The notes beneath the pieces are model-generated. The model was not told where the DNA came from. It searched no databases and was given only the letters and a program-made list of their open reading frames with translations. A program made the translations under genes and the position numbers. From the NCBI GenBank assembly GCA_003170315.1, contig PNAH01000010.1:1-34396 (forward strand): 34,396 nucleotides of DNA, read 5' to 3'. Each line of letters begins with the position of its first letter. Positions within the stretch are counted from its first letter, which is position 1. Origin of the DNA: Acidimicrobiaceae bacterium (lineage in GTDB: Bacteria; Actinomycetota; Acidimicrobiia; Acidimicrobiales; RAAP-2). Positions 25,852-32,346 of the stretch are shown here, piece by piece.

Positions 25852-26973
25852 TCAAATGTTAATGCCTAACAATAAAGCGGCTGGGGCGACGTTGAAGCCG
25901 GCGTGTGCGGCATCATCGACCGCGCGCATCGCCGCCGGACCGTCGAGGTCGTCGTCGAGAGCGTCGCGCACGTCGTCCAAGACCGAGCTCGGTCGACCGT
26001 TGGTGAGCGTCGAGCGCCACGTGGCGAGACGAGATTGGGCCATGGCAAGCAACTCATCACGCCACTCCCAGTCCTCGCGGTAGTGATGGTCCAGCAGCGC
26101 CAATCGCACGGCGGTCGGTTCGGCGCGCTGGGCCAACTCTTCGACGAAGACGAGGTTGCCCAGGGACTTCGACATCTTGGTGCCATCGAGTCCGACCAGT
26201 CCGACGTGCATCCAGTGCTTCACGAACGGTGCGCCGGAGACCGACTCGCTCTGGGCCGCTTCGCACTCGTGATGCGGAAAGGCCAGGTCGCGTCCCCCGC
26301 CGTGCACGTCTAGGGTGACGCCGAGGTCGCGCAGCGCGATCGCCGAGCACTCGATATGCCACCCCGGTCGTCCCGCCCCCCAGCGAGACTCCCAGGCCGG
26401 TTCGTCTTCTAAGGACGGCTGCCAGAGCACGAAGTCCAGCGGGTCACGTTTGTTGGGATCGTCGGGACGACCTCCGTGCACGGCCGCGAGTTCCAACATG
26501 GCGCGGCGATCCTCGTGGCTCACCTGTCCGAACTTGGGAAACTTCGAAACCTCAAAGTAGACGGACCCGTCGACCTCGTAGGCCAGGCCCGCTTCGAAGG
26601 TACGTCCGATCATGGTGAGGATCTCCGGAATCGCCCCGGTCGCGCGGGGTTCGCCGTAGACCGGGAGGAGGTTGATCAGTTGCATGTCGCGTTCGAACTT
26701 GGCCATCTCTTGGGCCGCGAGGTCTAAGTAGTTGACCCCCAGTTCGCGCGACTTGCGCAGCATGTCGTCGTCGACGTCGGTGACGTTGCGCACGCAACGC
26801 GTCTCGTGACCGGCGTCGCGCAGTCGACGCTGCAAGAGGTCGAAGCAGAGATAGACGTAGGCGTGTCCCAGGTGCGCCGCGTCGTAGGGCGTGATGCCAC
26901 AGGTGTAGATGGTGACGAGCGGGCCCGCCTCGAGGGCGTACACGCCGCCGCGCGCGGTGTCATAGAGCTGCAT
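25852..26973 (-). CDS. mshC: Cysteine:GlcN-Ins ligase MshC (mycothiol biosynthesis)
   Basis: MshC joins cysteine to glucosaminyl-inositol with ATP, a committed step to mycothiol, the main thiol of actinobacteria. It is a paralogue of cysteinyl-tRNA synthetase. The 373 residues are shorter than CysRS because the tRNA-binding C-terminus is missing. Motifs are TIYTCGITPYDAAHLGHA (zinc Cys25 and HIGH-type HLGH), GRPGWHIECSAIALRDLG, FPHHECEAAQSE and the KMSKS-type TKMSKSLGN. The TCGITPYDAxHLGHA wording and the C-terminal ALLLGINI ending match MshC, not CysRS (CGPTVYd..HIGN). It lies 4 nt after npdG and just upstream of thrS, not the place I recall for mycobacterial mshC. Confidence 0.9.
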   Translation of the reverse strand: MQLYDTARGGVYALEAGPLVTIYTCGITPYDAAHLGHAYVYLCFDLLQRRLRDAGHETRCVRNVTDVDDDMLRKSRELGVNYLDLAAQEMAKFERDMQLINLLPVYGEPRATGAIPEILTMIGRTFEAGLAYEVDGSVYFEVSKFPKFGQVSHEDRRAMLELAAVHGGRPDDPNKRDPLDFVLWQPSLEDEPAWESRWGAGRPGWHIECSAIALRDLGVTLDVHGGGRDLAFPHHECEAAQSESVSGAPFVKHWMHVGLVGLDGTKMSKSLGNLVFVEELAQRAEPTAVRLALLDHHYREDWEWRDELLAMAQSRLATWRSTLTNGRPSSVLDDVRDALDDDLDGPAAMRAVDDAAHAGFNVAPAALLLGINI

Positions 26974-26977
26974 CGAG

Positions 26978-27622
26978 CTAGAGACCCGCCATTTTCACGT
27001 AGCAGTGGGTCTTGTGTCGAATGTTGATGGAGATGCACACGGCGGTGAAGGCTTCGATGGGGCTGGCGAGGGACATGGATCCCGCGATGACTGCGCGTAA
27101 CCCATTCACGCGATCGATCATCTCGGCGACCTGTCGCCGCGCGTCGTCGTCGTCGGAAAAGATCAGCACGTCGGCGTCAAGTTCGGAGTCGAGGTCTTCC
27201 ATTTGCGCGGCCGGCAGGTGATGGAAGGCCCCCACGATTACGCTTTCGGGCAACGCGTGAGCGATCTGAGCAGCCATTGAACCGCGCGACGGATAGAGCG
27301 CCACCATCTCGCGGCCCTCGCGCGAGAGCGCGTTCACCATCGAGATCACGATCTTGCCCTTGAGTTCTTGACGCAGCGCGTTCGTGGTGGCGATCGCCGA
27401 ATCCCACGGTGTTGCGACCACGACCAGGTTGCACGCGGCGGCTTCCTCGTTCGTACCGCCTTCGACGGTGCCCTCGCCACGAAGCGTAAGTCCTCGCGCG
27501 ATACCCGTCGCTCGCTCGGCGTCACGCGAGCCGAGTACGACGGAGTACCCCGCACCCGCGAGTCGCGCCGCGACTCCTCGACCGGCGGGACCGGTGCCAC
27601 CCAGAATGCCAACTGTTGCCAT
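26978..27622 (-). CDS. npdG: NADPH-dependent F420 reductase (F420H2:NADP oxidoreductase)
   Basis: This enzyme moves hydride between coenzyme F420 and NADP, so the organism should make F420. The 214 residues begin with a Rossmann motif GILGGTGPAGRGVAARL, then VVLGSRDAERA, the family-typical AFHHLPAAQMEDLDSELDAD and the C-terminal SISIN-like ending AVCISINIRHKTHCYVKMAGL region. An AAGGA precedes the ATG at 27622. It is the first gene of the 26-gene minus-strand run and is divergent from fabI across 41 nt. Confidence 0.9.
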   Translation of the reverse strand: MATVGILGGTGPAGRGVAARLAGAGYSVVLGSRDAERATGIARGLTLRGEGTVEGGTNEEAAACNLVVVATPWDSAIATTNALRQELKGKIVISMVNALSREGREMVALYPSRGSMAAQIAHALPESVIVGAFHHLPAAQMEDLDSELDADVLIFSDDDDARRQVAEMIDRVNGLRAVIAGSMSLASPIEAFTAVCISINIRHKTHCYVKMAGL

Positions 27623-27633
27623 CGTCGTCCTTG

Positions 27634-27662
27634 AAAATAGATGTTGGCAAGTACGCTAACAA
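27634..27662 (-). promoter_or_regulatory. Putative promoter of npdG and the downstream run
   Basis: On the minus strand TTGTTA (27657-27662) and TATTTT (27634-27639) are 17 bp apart, each matching four of six sigma-70 consensus positions, just upstream of the npdG Shine-Dalgarno AAGGA. Its -35 box overlaps the putative fabI -10 box by one base, so the two divergent promoters would compete for polymerase. Confidence 0.4.
27652..27657 (+). promoter_or_regulatory. Putative -10 element of a leaderless fabI transcript
   Basis: TACGCT fits TAnnnT and ends 6 nt before the fabI ATG, placing the likely transcription start at the A of the ATG. No Shine-Dalgarno is present. TTGAAA at 27631-27636 is the nearest -35-like sequence, with a short 15-bp spacer. 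Confidence 0.4.
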
Positions 27663-27663
27663 G

Positions 27664-28443
27664 ATGCCGCTCTTAAAAGACCACCGCATTCTCGTTACCG
27701 GCGTCCTCACCGACGACTCGTTGGCTTTCGGCATCGCCAAGCGCGCCCTGGAAGAGGGCGCGACGATCGCGCTCTCGGGGGCCGGACGCGGCCTTTCATT
27801 GACGAAGCGCACCGCGCGCAAACTCGGTGACGTCGGCGAAATCGTCGAACTCGACGTCACCGACCCCAACCAGGTCGAGGCCGCCGCGGCCGAACTGACG
27901 ACTCGATTCGGGCGACTCGATGGGCTCGTGCACGCCATTGGCATGGCGCCGCCGAGTTGTCTCGGCCACGGGATGTTCGCCTCTCCCTTCGAAGACGTCG
28001 CGACCGCGCTGCACATCTCGACCTATTCATTGGCCGCACTGGTGGGCGCCTTTCGCCCGCTGCTGCAAAAGAGTGAGGTTCTCGGAGGGGCGTCGGTCAT
28101 CGCGTTGGACTTCGACGGCTCGAGGGCCTTTCCGGCCTACGACTGGATGGGCGTCATGAAGGCCGGACTCGAATCACTCGGTCGCTACGTCGCCAAGGAG
28201 GTCGGACCCGACAAGATCCGCGTCAACATGTTGGCGGCCGGGCCGATTCGCACCGTCGCCGCCAAATCGGTCCCCGGTTTCTCACAGTTCGAGGACGCGT
28301 GGACCGACAAGGCGCCGCTCGGCTGGGACGTCTATGACTCGAGCGCCGTCGCCGACACCGCCGTCGCGATGTTATCGCCACTGCTTCGCGGCACGACCGC
28401 GTCGATCATCTACGTCGACGGCGGCTTTCACTCGATGGGTTAG
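27664..28443 (+). CDS. fabI: Enoyl-[acyl-carrier-protein] reductase (NADH), InhA/FabI type
   Basis: The enzyme performs the last reduction of each fatty-acid elongation cycle. From the ATG at 27664 it is 259 residues; the frame is open upstream to 27616, but that part overlaps npdG and the family N-terminus starts at MPLLKDHRILVTG. The NADH-binding loop GVLTDDSLAFGIA has the FabI/InhA pattern and ALDFDGSRAFPAYDWMGVMK carries the catalytic Tyr159 and Lys166, very close to InhA (FDPSRAMPAYNWMTVAK). RVNMLAAGPIRTVAA and DGGFHSMG follow. It is the only gene on the plus strand in the first 34 kb and overlaps the ABC gene tail to tail by 4 nt. Confidence 0.93.
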   Translation: MPLLKDHRILVTGVLTDDSLAFGIAKRALEEGATIALSGAGRGLSLTKRTARKLGDVGEIVELDVTDPNQVEAAAAELTTRFGRLDGLVHAIGMAPPSCLGHGMFASPFEDVATALHISTYSLAALVGAFRPLLQKSEVLGGASVIALDFDGSRAFPAYDWMGVMKAGLESLGRYVAKEVGPDKIRVNMLAAGPIRTVAAKSVPGFSQFEDAWTDKAPLGWDVYDSSAVADTAVAMLSPLLRGTTASIIYVDGGFHSMG

Positions 28444-30326
28444 TCCTCCTGGTCGGCGAACTGCGTCTCGTAGAGGACCCGGTAGACACCACCTTCGGCC
28501 AAGAGCTCCGCGTGAGAGCCGCGTTGGACCACGGTGCCGTTTTCGACGACCAATATCTGATCGGCGTTTCGAATCGTCGAAAGCCGGTGCGCAATCACCA
28601 ATGACGTGCGCGATGACATGGTCTCGTCCAGGGCGCGCTGCACTGCCGCCTCGCTCTCGTTGTCGAGGTGGGCCGTGGCCTCATCGAGGACCACTAGACG
28701 CGGTGCCTTGAGCAACAGTCGCGCTAGCGCGACCCGCTGCTTCTCGCCGCCGCTGAGTCGATAACCACGCTCGCCCACGACGGTCTCGAGACCGAGCGGC
28801 AGCGACTGCACCAACTCCCAGATCTGGGCCGCTCGCAGAGCCGTTTCGATTTCCGCCGGTGTGGCGTTGGGTCGCGCGAATATTAGATTGGTCCGCAAGG
28901 TGTCGTGAAAGAGGTGCGGGTCCTGCGTGACAACGCCGACCATGGCGTTGAGTGACGCTGTAGTGGCGTGGCGCACATCGACATCATTGATGGTGACGGC
29001 ACCACGGTCGACGTCGTAGAGGCGCGACACCAACATCGAAATAGTCGTTTTGCCCGCACCGCTGTGACCGACCAGCGCCGTCATCGTGCCCGGCTCCACG
29101 CGGAAAGAGACGTCGTGGAGCACGTCAGTGCGCGGCGTGTCATCCAGTCGCGCGACCGCCTCGAGCGAAGCCAGTGACACTTCCTCGGCCCCGGGGTAAG
29201 AGAAGTCCACGTGATCGAAGATCAACTCCGACGGACCATCGGGCATCACGACGGCGTCGGGACTCTCCTTGATCATCGGCTCCAGGTCGAGCACCTCGAA
29301 GAGCCGTTCGAAACTGACCATGGCCGACATGTAGTCGATGTTCAGTTGCGACAATTGCGTGAGCGGTCCGTAGAGACGAGTCAGGTAGAGGGTCAGGGCC
29401 ACGAGGGTGCCGAGGGCGAGTTCGCCCTTCAACACCTCCACGCCTCCGAAGCCGTAGGCGAAGGCCACGGCCAACGACGCGGTCAAGGAGAGCGCCACGA
29501 AGAAGAAGCGTTGATACGTCGCCTGGCGAATGCCGATATCGCGCACCTGCCCGGCTCGACTCTCGAAGAACTTTCGCTCGTCCTGGGGGCGTCCAAAAAG
29601 CTTCACGAGCATGGCGCCGGACACGTTGAAGCGTTCGGTCATCACCATGTTCATTTCGGCGTTCAGTTCCATGCCCCGCTGAAACAGAGTTCCCAGCTTC
29701 CGTCCAACCCTTCGTGCCGGAATCAGAAATACCGGCAACAACAGCAACGCCACGAGCGTGATCTGCCAACTCAGGACGAACATCGTCGCGATGACGATGG
29801 TCACCAAGATCACGTTGCCGACGACGTTCGAGAAGAGGTCGGTAAAGGCCTGCTGGGCCCCGATCACGTCATTGTTCAATCGACTTATGAGGGCGCCGGT
29901 CTGCGTGCGCGAGAAAAAGGCGATCGGCATCTCTTGAATGTGGCTGAAGACCTTCGCCCGCAGGTCGTAGATCAGACCTTCGCCGATCAACGCCGAAATT
30001 CGGCGTTCAAAGAGTGAGAGGATCGCGTCGAAGATGGCCAGTCCGGCGGCCACCGACGCCAGTCCGACGACCAGGCCCTCGCGTCTGTGCTTGATGCCGA
30101 TATCGATGACGGCGCGAAACAACAATGGTGTGACCGAACTCACGATGGCGTCCAGAACGACGGCAGTCAGAAAGACGACGAGCAAGGCGTGGTACTGCTT
30201 GGCGAAAGTGAGAATCCTCGGCAATGTCCCTTTTTTGATTTGGTGCTCGAGGATGTCGCGGTTCTGGCGCAACGACCGCATGCCCATGCGACCGCCGCCC
30301 CCGCCCCCTGCGCCGTGCATACTCAT
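28440..30326 (-). CDS. ABC transporter, fused membrane and ATPase domains (exporter type)
   Basis: This is a half-transporter of the MsbA/multidrug exporter type; the substrate cannot be read from sequence. The ATG at 30326 with GGAGA upstream gives 628 residues; the frame is open to 30491, but that part lies in the spacer and the next gene. A glycine-rich N-terminus (GAGGGGGGRMGMRSL), common in actinobacterial exporters of this group, precedes six membrane segments (about residues 40-330) with EMPIAFFSRTQTGALISRLN as the coupling region. The ATPase domain has Walker A GHSGAGKTT, Q-loop TQDPHLF, signature LSGGEKQRVALAR, Walker B LVVLDEATAHLD and H-loop IAHRLSTI. All catalytic residues are intact. 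Its 3' end overlaps fabI. Confidence 0.92.
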   Translation of the reverse strand: MSMHGAGGGGGGRMGMRSLRQNRDILEHQIKKGTLPRILTFAKQYHALLVVFLTAVVLDAIVSSVTPLLFRAVIDIGIKHRREGLVVGLASVAAGLAIFDAILSLFERRISALIGEGLIYDLRAKVFSHIQEMPIAFFSRTQTGALISRLNNDVIGAQQAFTDLFSNVVGNVILVTIVIATMFVLSWQITLVALLLLPVFLIPARRVGRKLGTLFQRGMELNAEMNMVMTERFNVSGAMLVKLFGRPQDERKFFESRAGQVRDIGIRQATYQRFFFVALSLTASLAVAFAYGFGGVEVLKGELALGTLVALTLYLTRLYGPLTQLSQLNIDYMSAMVSFERLFEVLDLEPMIKESPDAVVMPDGPSELIFDHVDFSYPGAEEVSLASLEAVARLDDTPRTDVLHDVSFRVEPGTMTALVGHSGAGKTTISMLVSRLYDVDRGAVTINDVDVRHATTASLNAMVGVVTQDPHLFHDTLRTNLIFARPNATPAEIETALRAAQIWELVQSLPLGLETVVGERGYRLSGGEKQRVALARLLLKAPRLVVLDEATAHLDNESEAAVQRALDETMSSRTSLVIAHRLSTIRNADQILVVENGTVVQRGSHAELLAEGGVYRVLYETQFADQED

Positions 30327-30382
30327 CGCGTCTCCATTGCCCCATCGAGTGTAGGAAGGGCGATGGTGGAAACGAGCGCTAC

Positions 30383-30901
30383 CTAGTCTTCGTCGAGTCG
30401 CCGCTCGAGGTCGCGCAAGGTCGCTTGATAGTGAACGCGTGCCTGTTCTCGAAGTTCGTCGCTCGAACGATCGCGACGGGGCATCTCCCACGTGCGCACC
30501 GACACAGGATTGGTGTCGGTTTCTCGGAGCACGTGGTAGACCGCGTCACGCGTCAGGGCGGCAATCTTCTCGAGTCCGGTGATCCCGCTCGCTTCGTAAC
30601 GCCAATTGGGCGTCGCGCCGGGTGACGGCTCGGACCAACCGGCCTTTCGAAGCTTCTCCTCGTCCTCCGGTTTCAGCGCTACGGCGTCGCCGATATTGAG
30701 GTTCGAGACCACCTCGGCGATGATCAGGCCTTCGGGCTCGACCCAGAACTGCACGTAGCGAAAGTCCGCGAACTCGATGACCGACACGAGACAGCGGGGA
30801 TCCGCGGCCATGGCGCCGAGCATCTCAGGCAAGTTCGCGATGAACGAACCAACGTACGACTCCACTCGCTGGCTATGTCCGCCGGCGTACACATTCCCCA
30901 C
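30383..30901 (-). CDS. TY-Chap-like (YbjN/T3SS-chaperone fold) domain protein
   Basis: The 172-residue protein has no transmembrane segment or signal peptide. Residues about 40-105 (ADFRYVQFWVEPEGLIIAEV ... GWSEPSPGATPNWRYEA) follow the pattern I know from actinobacterial TY-Chap/YbjN-like domains (RYVQF...L.AEV.SN...L..GW..P....NW), which resemble type III secretion chaperones but are of unknown role. A helical region (LEKIAALTRDAVYHVLRE) and an acidic/basic tail follow. The start is a GTG at 30901 with no Shine-Dalgarno; TAGTTT ends 6 nt before it, so a leaderless transcript is possible. It lies between the RhtB-type gene (38 nt) and the ABC exporter (56 nt). Family assignment is from memory and moderate. 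Confidence 0.6.
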   Translation of the reverse strand: MGNVYAGGHSQRVESYVGSFIANLPEMLGAMAADPRCLVSVIEFADFRYVQFWVEPEGLIIAEVVSNLNIGDAVALKPEDEEKLRKAGWSEPSPGATPNWRYEASGITGLEKIAALTRDAVYHVLRETDTNPVSVRTWEMPRRDRSSDELREQARVHYQATLRDLERRLDED

Positions 30902-30907
30902 GTATCG

Positions 30908-30913
30908 AAACTA
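30908..30913 (-). promoter_or_regulatory. Possible -10 element of a leaderless TY-Chap-like transcript
   Basis: TAGTTT on the minus strand fits TAnnnT and ends exactly 6 nt before the GTG at 30901, so transcription would begin at the start codon. The -35 region is not recognisable, so confidence is low. Confidence 0.3.
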
Positions 30914-30939
30914 CAAAACAGCTGTGACATTAAAGCCGC

Positions 30940-31581
30940 CTACGACGTGAGGGCACTCACCACGATGATCACGCCGAGCGTCATCATCACGCACGCCCCG
31001 ACCGTTCGAAGGACGACCAACCGATGCGGCGAGTCGGACAGCCACTCGCGCGCCGTGCCGGCGATCATGCCCCACGTCCCGTCGCTCAGAAAGGCCATCA
31101 CACTGAAGATGCCCCCGAAGATCAACAGCTGCACCGTCACGCTGCCTTTGGTCCGGTTGACGAAGTGCGGAAAGACGGCGGCGAAGAACACCAGCGACTT
31201 CGGGTTCAAGATGCCGACGGTGAATCCCTGGCGTATGACCTGCACGTTCGACGGGCGATACTCTTCGCGCTTGGTCATCGCGGCGGCGTGCGCGTGTCGA
31301 TGCCGCATGGCGCTCACACCGAGCCACAACAGGTAGAGCCCACCGGCCAACTGCAGCGTGATCGAGAACGTCTTGGAGTGACTGAGCATGGGTCCGAGTC
31401 CGATCGCCACGATGATTGAGAGGATCAACGTGCCGATCGAGTTACCGAGGACCGTCAGCACCGCGACGGCGCGGCCCCAGGCAACGCCGCGCGCCAACGT
31501 GAACAGCACGCTTGGTCCGGGCACCATGATGATGGTGATCGAAGCGATGAAGAACTCCGCGAGCTGACTTCCCGATATCAC
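30940..31581 (-). CDS. LysE/RhtB family amino-acid exporter
   Basis: Members of this family export amino acids or their derivatives; the substrate here is unknown. The protein of about 213 residues has six hydrophobic segments and the family landmarks: IMVPGPSVLFTLARGVAWG near the N-terminus, LGNSIGTLILS, QLAGGLYLLWLGVSAMRHR, and FTVGILNPKSLVFFAAVFPHF. I chose the GTG at 31581, which overlaps the stop of the YczE-like gene by 4 nt (GTGA) and has GGTGG upstream; a GTG at 31590 would add three residues. The tight coupling suggests that the two membrane proteins work together or at least are made together. Confidence 0.87.
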   Translation of the reverse strand: MISGSQLAEFFIASITIIMVPGPSVLFTLARGVAWGRAVAVLTVLGNSIGTLILSIIVAIGLGPMLSHSKTFSITLQLAGGLYLLWLGVSAMRHRHAHAAAMTKREEYRPSNVQVIRQGFTVGILNPKSLVFFAAVFPHFVNRTKGSVTVQLLIFGGIFSVMAFLSDGTWGMIAGTAREWLSDSPHRLVVLRTVGACVMMTLGVIIVVSALTS

Positions 31582-32228
31582 CCGCGCCACCAGTTCACTG
31601 TTCGCTCCAACACGTTCAGACTTGCGCCGATGCTAAAACCGATCGTCGCGGCGAAGAACGCCGTGGCGACGCCGACGGTGCCACCGAGGAGCCAGCCGAT
31701 CGTCAACACCACCGCTTCGATGGTGAGGCGAACGTAGACAATGCTTACGTTCAGTCTTTTGTGCAGACCCGTCATGAGCCCGTCACGGGGACCCGGTCCG
31801 AGGTTGCACGTCAGATAGAAGGCGCTGCCGATGCCGATGGAGAGCACCGCCCCAAGGACGTAGGTGATCTTCAACCACATCGCGTGCGGCGCCGCAACCG
31901 CGTACGTCGTCAGGTCCAAGACGTAGGCGATGATCACGACGTTCGAAATCGTCCCGAAACCGAGACGCTGGCGAAGCGGAATCCAGGCGGCGAGAACGAC
32001 CAGGCTTATCAGCGCGGTCGCCCAGCCGAGCGAGATCCCGAAGTGCTTGGCGCTTCCTTCGGCGAAGACGGTCCACGGCGACGCCCCCCATTGGGACTGA
32101 ACGAGTAGGCCCTCGCCGAAACCGAAGGCCGCAAGTCCCCCGAAGAGCGGCACCACCATCCGGGGCCGTACGGCCCAGGTATTACGCGCTCGCCACGGCG
32201 TCTCGGGAATCTTGTGGCTGAGCCTCAT
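31578..32228 (-). CDS. YczE-type integral membrane protein
   Basis: The family (YczE/YyaS/YitT-like) has no firmly assigned function. The 216 residues include five or more hydrophobic segments and recognisable motifs: GFGEGLLVQSQWGASPWTVF, KHFGISLGWATALISL, WIPLRQRLGFGTISNVVIIA followed by YVLDL, and LTCNLGPGPRDGLMTGLHKR. The ATG at 32228 lacks a Shine-Dalgarno and is only 9 nt after a good -10 box, so the mRNA probably has almost no leader. It is the first gene of a minus-strand group with the RhtB-type exporter (4-nt overlap), TY-Chap-like protein and ABC exporter. Confidence 0.85.
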   Translation of the reverse strand: MRLSHKIPETPWRARNTWAVRPRMVVPLFGGLAAFGFGEGLLVQSQWGASPWTVFAEGSAKHFGISLGWATALISLVVLAAWIPLRQRLGFGTISNVVIIAYVLDLTTYAVAAPHAMWLKITYVLGAVLSIGIGSAFYLTCNLGPGPRDGLMTGLHKRLNVSIVYVRLTIEAVVLTIGWLLGGTVGVATAFFAATIGFSIGASLNVLERTVNWWRG

Positions 32229-32237
32229 GCTTTATGA

Positions 32238-32266
32238 ACGCTAACGGCAGGCCATCCATTCTCCAA
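32238..32266 (-). promoter_or_regulatory. Putative promoter of the yczE-rhtB group
   Basis: On the minus strand TTGGAG (32261-32266) and TAGCGT (32238-32243) are separated by 17 bp. Transcription would start near 32231, 2-3 nt before the ATG at 32228. The rest of the 118-nt gap to the malic enzyme stop holds one weak inverted repeat. Confidence 0.45.
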
Positions 32267-32282
32267 CCCAGGGACTGAATAA

Positions 32283-32304
32283 ATGACGGCTATGAACTCG
32301 TCAT
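32283..32304 (-). terminator. Weak terminator-like inverted repeat after the malic enzyme gene
   Basis: ATGACG and CGTCAT pair as a 6-bp stem around a 10-nt loop, followed on the minus strand by TTTATT. It sits about 40 nt after the malic enzyme stop codon. The stem is short and AT-rich, so it may be chance. Confidence 0.25.
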
Positions 32305-32346
32305 CGACCCATCCGAGCGCACTGCTTACGTCACGAGCTCGCTGAA

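Noticed and set aside
30280..30315. C-rich tract on the plus strand
   Set aside because: It is the reverse complement of the Gly-rich N-terminus of the ABC exporter, not a separate element.
30327..30491. 55-residue N-terminal extension of the ABC exporter
   Set aside because: It lies in the spacer and the 3' end of the TY-Chap-like gene and is Arg/Ser-rich; the ATG at 30326 has a GGAGA site and the typical Gly-rich N-terminus.
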